Shown: positions 16,101-20,934 of the stretch, in pieces
Numbering within the stretch: the stretch's first letter is position 1
Layout: each line of letters starts with the position of its first letter
Assembly: GCA_041499035.1 (NCBI GenBank)
Contig: JBGQJK010000017.1
Span: 1-20,934 of the forward strand
DNA length: 20,934 nt
Direction: 5' to 3'
From: DATFUL01 sp041499035
GTDB taxonomy: Bacteria; Patescibacteriota; Microgenomatia; UBA8517
The notes under the pieces: generated by a model
Databases searched by the model: none
Told to the model about the DNA's origin: nothing
The model's input: the letters and a program-made list of their open reading frames with translations, nothing else
Position numbers and translations under genes: made by a program

Positions 16101-19100
16101 GGTCATAAGAGTTGGTCATGAAATCTTTGAGTAAAGTATCATTTGATTCCATCCAAAGCCCGCCTGTGCTGGCAGCGTTTGTTTGCCCAATTGCTAAAAG
16201 TACTCCCGAACCGTAGCCTTTGGTTACCGAGATTGAGTTGATTGCATTGCCGTTTGTTGTATCATAATTTACATTTACATCATCCTTAGTAGTAATTGAA
16301 GTTGAATAAAGATCGGTTATAGTATCGCTATCAATTCCGATTACGTTAACTCCACCGGAAGTGCCTATATAAATCTGGCCATTCTCCAAATGAGGGTTAA
16401 CCGCTTTAACGACAGTCGAGGCGTTAAGTTTTTGCCCGCCGTCGGCTGTGATAACTCCGGATGCTCCCCTTACCGTCTGGGCAGAATGGAAGGTACCCGT
16501 GCCGTTATTACCCGAGAAGAGTGCCCGGTTGCCGACATCGAACATAAACCTGACTTGAGCAGCGGTTATTGTTTGTGCAGTAAAGGTAAATTCGTCGATG
16601 GATCCTGTTGTAAAACTGGCAGCAGTTGTATTATCGGAATTAGCCATCAGAGTCATAAAACTGGCATTAGTCATCGAGCCGGTTTGGGCAGTATTGAGCG
16701 TAGATTGACCATCTTGAACACCATCTATATATTGAGTGACTTGGCAGCCTCCACCAGCACCCTGCGCATTACAAGCAGCCCCAGGTATAGTCCGGTTTTC
16801 AGTTACAACAACATGATGCCAGGCGTTGTCGTCAACGACCTTAGTCGACGTGGCTGTAATTTGAGTTGTACCATCCGTGGCAGTTGATGTTAGTTGATGA
16901 CTAGCATTGAGTTGAACTACGTAACCGGCGGTCGGGGTAGCCGGGGTGACCATTTTATTTACAAGTACACGGGTCGTTGCCGAGCTGGCTGTCTTAATCC
17001 AAAAACTGACACTCCAGTTATTTTGGGCAACATCAACGTTGGCATTATTGGCACAAGTATTATTCACAGTTCCCGTACAGAGGTAGTTTGCGCCGGTAAA
17101 TGCCTTACCTAGCCCTCTTACGGCCGACGGAGAAGTGATCCCTGCACCACCTTTTGCAGTAAATCCAACTGCCTTAACCGAAACATCACTATCAGGTGAT
17201 GCCAAAAGAACGTTGTTGGGCGTAGTATTACCCGCCAAAGGAAGCGCAACCCTCGCATCGCCAAATAGCTCTTCGGAAATCATGTTATTTGTATAATATT
17301 TAACCGCGCCGTCAGTTTGGCCTGAAGCGGAGGTTTCTGTCCCAACTTTTTCCTCGATCACACTCATGCCTGCATTGTGCCCTACATACATAGTATTGCT
17401 TTGACCGTCCGCATCGGAAGTTCCGTTAGTTACGAATAGTGCATCGGGAGCAGCTGTGTTAAATGTCGGAGCAGTTGGCCACAGGGCAGGTTTGGTTGTT
17501 TCATCATAAAAAGTTGTTTTTGCAGAATTATTGGTTGCTGCCGCAATGCCGGATGCTACATACCAAGCGTCAAGCTCGGAAGTAGTTGAACTTAGGCCAT
17601 AGACTATATCATCTGCTGTGTAAAATATTGATTGATAATTTTCATTGGCTGGCCCAAGATTAGCAACCGTCTGCGCAGTCTCGTTAACAAGGGTTATGCC
17701 GCCGTTTGCTGCCGTTGCGTTGCCGTTTGCTGTCAAGAAATAAGTCTTACCATTAATTATTTGTGCAAAGACGTCATTAACCGTAACACTTGTGAGTTTT
17801 GCTGCCGTACGCCCTTGACTAACATAAGCTGTACCGGAACCGACGTTTCTGCTACTTATCGTCCCCAGGGCAAAATCTTCCGCGTCGGTCTGATTGTATC
17901 TTGTTATCTTTTCAGTCTTGAAATTAATTTCATATGCACCGGAAGCCGAGCTGCCGTTTGTACCAACGTAGATGTTGCCGTTTAATGCGTATACAGACGA
18001 CATTGTGTTATTAGCATTTGCGCCCATTGAAGCGCTAGCACCCTGATTAAACGCCATCCAAAGGGAATTATCCTTGGCGTCAAAGATATAAAGGGTATTT
18101 GCGCCTGTGCCACCGGCTACAACCAAAATCGCTTTATCCGGGAAGGCAGCAGCTCCGCAACGATCGTTGGTTCCAACTACACAGGCAGCTGCTGTATTAT
18201 CAACTGTTTCCGTATACCAGGACGAACTCTGGGCACGCTCGTCCGATGTCCATCTACCGCCGTCCCTATCGCGTGCCGTATCATAAACAAACACATTTTG
18301 GACATTTGTTATAGTCATTTGATTTTTATGACCACCAAGTGTTAGCTCCTTATTATCCAGACTCATGTAGCTGTGGTCGGCCGAGGAAACATTTATCAGT
18401 TTTCCGGAAGTTAAGGTTCCGGCGTTATTATTGACTTTAGGATCACTCGAAGTAACCTGAAATGCCGTAGTTCCGGCTTGAGCTGTGTCAGAGAGAATAA
18501 CGTCGCCACCACTAATAGTTAATTGGTTCGATGCAGACTTATAAACTTGCATGTATGTTCCCGAGCTGGCGCCAAAAGTTAAGCCATCTACTGAAGTATT
18601 GGTATCATCATTAAACTGTAATCTTGATACCGGGACGAGGATACCTCCGATTACCACCCTGCCAACGCCAGCCGTGCCGTCAACACTGTAACCGGGTTGT
18701 CCATTGGCTACAAATGATATTACGTCGGGACCTGACCTATAAAAGCCGGTATTGCTATCGTTTATAAATGTAATCGCAGGGGCAGTAACAGTTCCGGAAT
18801 TTAACATCATATTCCCTAAAGCTGTAGTTACACTAAGTGGTGTGCCGGAATTGTTGGCAAACTTAATAAACGATTGTGTAAAACTAAAGGTTTTACCCGC
18901 ACTTTGATCGGGAACAAAGCCTGTGTCGATAAACATATCAGTATCGGTATTGACTGCCGTTATAGTTCTGGTCTGGCCTGACTGAGCGCCACTTGTTAAA
19001 GTAAAGAGATCTCCGACATGCATCTGGGCAGTAAATGTAGTGCTTGTTCCTGTAACATCTCCGCCTACGGTTGAAATAGTGCCTGCGCCGGTTTGCGCAG

Positions 19101-20934
19101 CTTGAGCGTTAAAAGCGAGTTGGGCATTAGGTAATGTAGCTCCCCCAACTCCAATGTTGCCTGTTTGGTCTTGCAATGTAATCCCGGTAGTCCAAGCGTC
19201 AGGACCAGATTTATAGTCCAATTTCAGTGGCCCATAGGCCGGGCGGATTTTTGACCCGTTCCCTATTGTAAGTGTACCGGAAATCGAGGCATCCCCTGTC
19301 ACAGTCGCTATAGTTGATGAGACTGAGAAATAGTTTGTGGTTCTGGCATTATTTTGAATCTCAAAAAGGTTGCCGGAAATTGGAGTGGCGTTATCCCGAA
19401 TAGAAATTCCCCCGGGAGCCGCCGACAAAGTTATTTCAGGGTCGGTTGAAGAGTCATACGCAGTTTGCAAAGTAGCGCCGCCACCGGAGCAAGCTCCCCA
19501 AATTGGAGCGGTTCCTGAACTGGCCGTTTGTAAACATTGTGTTCCGGTTGAGGCTGCTGTTTCTGCTACCGTTCCATTGGTGTTGTTTATATAAAGAACG
19601 CCGTTGGCAACATTATACTTAGGTAGTAGGAGTGCTGTATTAGTTGCAGTGTTACCAATTGTAACTGTCGTGGAACCTGTTCCTGCAGGGGTCCCCGCGC
19701 CTATGTTAATTGTTTGTGTTTTGCCGGTTGCTGTTGCACCGTTGCCAATATTAATGGTATTGGTGTCGGTGGACTGACCAAGAATGATTGTTCCCGTTCC
19801 TGCAGTTGTTCCTATCGCAATTCCGCCAGCCGTTGCTGGGGCCAAGGAAATTGCGCCGGCTCCCGTCCCCCCCTGGATAGTGGTAACGTTGGCTGTAGCC
19901 GCAATTGAACCAATTGTGATGGTATTTGTACCTGCCGGAGTTCCGTCACCAATATGAATAGCTTTTATACCCGTTCCAACAGTGTTACCTGTACCGATAT
20001 TAACCGTGTCTGTAACACCTGTTTGGGTAGCTGCACCGGCAATATTAATAGTAGAACCGGCTGTTGTTACGGTACCTATTGATACCGACGATACTCCTGC
20101 ACCATTACCAATAAGGACGGTTTGGGTACCGCTTGAAGATCCTAACGTGATATTTCCAGTTCCTGCACCTGCGCCGATTACAATTTGACCGGTTGTTTGG
20201 GGAGTCAAATTAATTGCTGTTGCTCCGCTGCCTCCTTTAATAGTAGTAACGTGGGCAGCATTACCATTTGAACCAACTGAAACTGTAACTGTACCTGTGG
20301 TTGTGCCTCCTGAACCAATGTTTAAAGTATTAACCGTGTTTGTTCCCGGAGTACCGTTAACAAGGTTTAGTGTTACTCCGCCGGAGGTTGTTCCTGCTGC
20401 ATTACCGTTACCAATATTAACAGTCTGTGTTTTGGTATCTGCGGGATTACCTGAAGCAATGGAAACTGTATTGGTTCCTGTGGACTGACCAAGTGTGATT
20501 GTTCCTGTTTCAGCTGTGGAACCAATAGTTATTGTTTTTGCTGCAGTTGTTGTTGCTGTACCAATGGCTATGTTCCCCGATCCTGCATCAAGACTTAAGG
20601 ACGAACCGTTTAGGTCTTTGCCTATGGTAATTACCTCTGCACCTCCCCCGGTTGCACCTGCGCCAATGTTAATTGTTTGAGTTGCTGTTTGTGCGCCATT
20701 GCCTATATTAATAGTATTGCCGGCAGTGGATTGGCCAAGTGTTATTGTTCCTGTTTGATTAGTGGAACCAATTGATATTCCTCCGGCATCTTGAACTGCC
20801 AAAGAAATTGCATTGGCTCCGTTGCCTCCCTGGATAGTGGTGACATTGGCTGTGGCTGTAGTTGTACCAATTATAATAGTGTTTGTTCCTGCTGGAGTAC
20901 CGTCCCCGATATGTATGGCTTTGACTCCTGTTCC
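13174..20934 (-). CDS. Giant secreted beta-strand-repeat fibre-like protein, N-terminus beyond the window
   Basis: The reading frame is open from the TGA at 13176..13174 to the window edge, at least 2586 residues. The TTG at 20802 is only an internal Leu codon: 44 more codons of the same repeat lie upstream. Order from the edge: Gly/Thr/Ile repeats ('TINIGNGA', 'ITLGQST', spaced 11-14 residues), a linker (19250-19480), tail-fibre-like modules, a propeller-like region (about 17330-18150), a LamG domain (about 16510-17110), a second repeat block (14730-15540), a phage-tail-like neck module ('PGDVMVLSDNQV', 'NVLGVVTRYG', 'IKPGDPLVTSSAQGIAMKA', about 13900-14590) and a Pro/Thr/Ser tail (13177-13303). 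It has no LPXTG motif, no C-terminal helix and no S74 peptidase. It is probably a very long surface adhesin or fibre; the ligand is unknown. Confidence 0.85.
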   Translation of the reverse strand, partial: GTGVKAIHIGDGTPAGTNTIIIGTTTATANVTTIQGGNGANAISLAVQDAGGISIGSTNQTGTITLGQSTAGNTINIGNGAQTATQTINIGAGATGGGAEVITIGKDLNGSSLSLDAGSGNIAIGTATTTAAKTITIGSTAETGTITLGQSTGTNTVSIASGNPADTKTQTVNIGNGNAAGTTSGGVTLNLVNGTPGTNTVNTLNIGSGGTTTGTVTVSVGSNGNAAHVTTIKGGSGATAINLTPQTTGQIVIGAGAGTGNITLGSSSGTQTVLIGNGAGVSSVSIGTVTTAGSTINIAGAATQTGVTDTVNIGTGNTVGTGIKAIHIGDGTPAGTNTITIGSIAATANVTTIQGGTGAGAISLAPATAGGIAIGTTAGTGTIILGQSTDTNTINIGNGATATGKTQTINIGAGTPAGTGSTTVTIGNTATNTALLLPKYNVANGVLYINNTNGTVAETAASTGTQCLQTASSGTAPIWGACSGGGATLQTAYDSSTDPEITLSAAPGGISIRDNATPISGNLFEIQNNARTTNYFSVSSTIATVTGDASISGTLTIGNGSKIRPAYGPLKLDYKSGPDAWTTGITLQDQTGNIGVGGATLPNAQLAFNAQAAQTGAGTISTVGGDVTGTSTTFTAQMHVGDLFTLTSGAQSGQTRTITAVNTDTDMFIDTGFVPDQSAGKTFSFTQSFIKFANNSGTPLSVTTALGNMMLNSGTVTAPAITFINDSNTGFYRSGPDVISFVANGQPGYSVDGTAGVGRVVIGGILVPVSRLQFNDDTNTSVDGLTFGASSGTYMQVYKSASNQLTISGGDVILSDTAQAGTTAFQVTSSDPKVNNNAGTLTSGKLINVSSADHSYMSLDNKELTLGGHKNQMTITNVQNVFVYDTARDRDGGRWTSDERAQSSSWYTETVDNTAAACVVGTNDRCGAAAFPDKAILVVAGGTGANTLYIFDAKDNSLWMAFNQGASASMGANANNTMSSVYALNGNIYVGTNGSSASGAYEINFKTEKITRYNQTDAEDFALGTISSRNVGSGTAYVSQGRTAAKLTSVTVNDVFAQIINGKTYFLTANGNATAANGGITLVNETAQTVANLGPANENYQSIFYTADDIVYGLSSTTSELDAWYVASGIAAATNNSAKTTFYDETTKPALWPTAPTFNTAAPDALFVTNGTSDADGQSNTMYVGHNAGMSVIEEKVGTETSASGQTDGAVKYYTNNMISEELFGDARVALPLAGNTTPNNVLLASPDSDVSVKAVGFTAKGGAGITSPSAVRGLGKAFTGANYLCTGTVNNTCANNANVDVAQNNWSVSFWIKTASSATTRVLVNKMVTPATPTAGYVVQLNASHQLTSTATDGTTQITATSTKVVDDNAWHHVVVTENRTIPGAACNAQGAGGGCQVTQYIDGVQDGQSTLNTAQTGSMTNASFMTLMANSDNTTAASFTTGSIDEFTFTAQTITAAQVRFMFDVGNRALFSGNNGTGTFHSAQTVRGASGVITADGGQKLNASTVVKAVNPHLENGQIYIGTSGGVNVIGIDSDTITDLYSTSITTKDDVNVNYDTTNGNAINSISVTKGYGSGVLLAIGQTNAASTGGLWMESNDTLLKDFMTNSYDPFGNTLVQTNLNVDRVLRVTNQIATRFDNFSIAPTNPQPQLVDLFKVDNNGAVIQIPTEAVNTNTANTNFYRGLTINAVNNATQNGAGGTYEIRAADITLPTITGTAGTINATGAKITIPNSAITTAGTMTGLNIAGTGASNVITTGPAAGTLVGVNINNITTPGAGSEYGIQIGSGWDRGITTADASGATATLLIQTGNSTTNASGALSIATGTTATNAQNTGAITIQTGNAATATSTAGSVTLDVGTSNPTTGAPTIAIGSSTNSSGKIINIGGSNGTGIITLGSSSATQVVNIGNGAGISTVAIGNVTTAGSNVNIAGAATANGITDTVNIGTGNTVGTGIKQIHIGDGAPAGTNTITIGTLTATANVTKIQGGNGASAISIQAAASGTISIGTTNANTINIGTVNSTKTITIGATGATALDTINIGGGSNQTGTNAIAIFLGNASNNARVVMFDQTVAPTSQSLQTNGQIMIGSTGVGTSNGRIWIRSQGQNYRFNSITNGSGDYSEYLKQSDTSEPGDVMVLSDNQVESVQRATGAYSQNVLGVVTRYGTSYNNPYCWDEVSCNRQTDPHWANVGMLGQVYTKVSVENGNIKPGDPLVTSSAQGIAMKATKTGRILGYALDYFDGTKSGEDILDFPTADTWDVTLPGSPPRIVKAGKIIILLQAGWYDPSAPPPDNIKDLQIALSQNPDNALVGGGYGLTDSSGRSWDNVFVAKEGAFANLKVGGLEVADLKAAKIEGLDVMVQNALSNIDINAIEASVSGALANRLAFSGTDTQILGAMTVNKDVTVNLGLNVLGKITGQAGLTVGGPAEFDAETIFNGPVAFVITPVFNSDTAGFAQVRQGDTQVTVNFDKEYLQIPVVNASPVWETDQATLDVMKQLGTYVLPKQDYIIVNATTKGFTIVLDKPAVTDLKFSWIALSVKNAKTFESSTPTPSPTSTPIPSDTPTPTAIPTASPVATPSSTDTPIPTP
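13177..13303 (-). other. Pro/Thr/Ser-rich C-terminal tail of the giant protein
   Basis: About 42 residues consist almost only of Pro, Thr, Ser, Ala, Ile and Asp ('TPTPSPTSTPIPSDTPTPTA' onward). The composition resembles the tail of the 573-1112 protein. Such tails often span cell walls or carry O-glycans in other bacteria; here that is inference. Confidence 0.7.
14730..15540 (-). repeat. Second Gly/Thr/Ile beta-strand repeat block of the giant protein
   Basis: About 270 residues of strands such as VVNIG, VAIG, VNIAG, ITIG separated by 6-10 small or polar residues. A stretch 'TDTVNIGTGNTVGTGIK' followed by 'IHIGDGAPAGTNTITIG' repeats the same text found near 19940-20030 and, in part, at 20870-20934. 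The pattern fits a stacked beta-roll or beta-helix like trimeric adhesin heads. The block lies between the LamG/propeller half and the neck module. Confidence 0.75.
16510..17110 (-). other. LamG/concanavalin A-like domain within the giant protein
   Basis: About 200 residues with the LamG_3 pattern: 'NNWSVSFWIKT', 'VVDDNAWHHVVVTENR', 'TQYIDGVQDGQS', 'SFMTLMAN' and 'GSIDEFTFTAQTITAAQV'. Such domains usually bind carbohydrates or proteins at the surface. Two close cysteine pairs (CTGTVNNTC and CNAQGAGGGC) lie within it, suggesting local disulfides. Confidence 0.75.
17330..18150 (-). other. Propeller-like region of the giant protein
   Basis: Repeated strands of the type 'NTLYIFDAKDNSLWMAFNQG', 'VYALNGNIYVGTNGSSASGA', 'NGKTYFLTANG' and 'NTMYVGHNAGMSVIEEK' suggest a beta-propeller of uncertain blade number. 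A further blade-like segment, 'NGQIYIGTSGGVNVIGID', follows the LamG domain near 16360, as if LamG were inserted into the propeller. Confidence 0.5.
19630..20934 (-). repeat. First Gly/Thr/Ile beta-strand repeat block of the giant protein, running off the window
   Basis: At least 430 residues of tandem IxIG strands (ISIG, ITLG, INIG, ITIG) spaced 11-14 residues. A higher-order unit of 957 nt (319 residues) is visible: the text 'IHIGDGTPAGTNT' occurs at the window edge (20934 side) and again starting near 19977. The repeat continues beyond the edge. Confidence 0.8.

Noticed and set aside
13516..20680. Many plus-strand open frames of 60-165 codons rich in Pro/Val or Cys/Ser
   Set aside because: They are opposite the giant gene. 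Gly/Thr/Ile-rich repeats with few stop-complement codons create long antisense frames; none has a start signal or family pattern.
20802..20804. TTG at 20804..20802 as the start of the giant gene
   Set aside because: The frame continues upstream to the window edge with the same repeat text (IHIGDGTPAGTNT), so the TTG is an internal leucine codon.
19630..20934. Regular short repeats considered as a CRISPR array or minisatellite
   Set aside because: The repeats are in frame, vary at silent positions, and encode IxIG strands; there are no constant repeats with unique spacers of equal size.

Overview
The window looks like a chromosomal segment from a Candidate Phyla Radiation bacterium (Patescibacteria, probably Microgenomates-like). 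I base this on the moderate-to-low GC, the very tight gene packing (largest gap about 116 bp), the giant 'xTIxIG' beta-strand-repeat surface protein with Pro/Thr-rich tail, and the many membrane GT-C glycosyltransferases. This is recognition of family style, not a database match. TGA is used as a normal stop (genes ending at 2406 and 13174), so the Gly-TGA code of Gracilibacteria/SR1 does not apply. There are no rRNA, tRNA, CRISPR or insertion-sequence features that I can support.

Layout. Positions 1-467 (minus) hold the 5' part of an EamA/DMT transporter. Positions 573-1112 (minus) encode a small anchored protein with a Pro/Thr/Ser-rich tail. A minus-strand operon then runs from 5643 to 1225 with overlapping genes: a GT39/PMT-like membrane glycosyltransferase, a GT2-zinc ribbon-methyltransferase fusion, and a sugar C-methyltransferase-like protein. 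A secreted seven-bladed YVTN propeller gene (5760-6761, plus) and a second GT39-like paralogue (6768-8405, minus) follow. Two plus-strand polytopic proteins with C-terminal TPRs come next (8462-10438 and 10450-12159, the latter TMTC-like). The right part is a membrane-anchored class A beta-lactamase-fold serine hydrolase (12161-13105, minus) and a giant repeat protein of at least 2586 residues (13174 to beyond 20934, minus) whose N-terminus lies outside the window.

How the genes may work together. Four GT-C type membrane proteins, a polyprenyl-phosphate-sugar-synthase-like GT2 domain and two zinc-ribbon methyltransferase modules surround several exported proteins, two of which end in Pro/Thr/Ser-rich tails. 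The simplest reading is a cell-surface glycosylation locus: cytoplasmic enzymes make or methylate a lipid-linked sugar, and PMT/TMTC-like enzymes transfer it outside the membrane, possibly onto the Thr/Ser-rich proteins encoded here. The acceptor assignment is inference.

Two DNA-level patterns stand out. First, six genes preceded by a recognisable promoter have the -10 hexamer only 6-9 nt before the start codon and no Shine-Dalgarno sequence, which predicts leaderless or nearly leaderless mRNAs. Second, the two GT39-like paralogues share an exactly identical 135-bp tract covering the promoter and the first codons although the rest of the genes has diverged, which suggests recent gene conversion.
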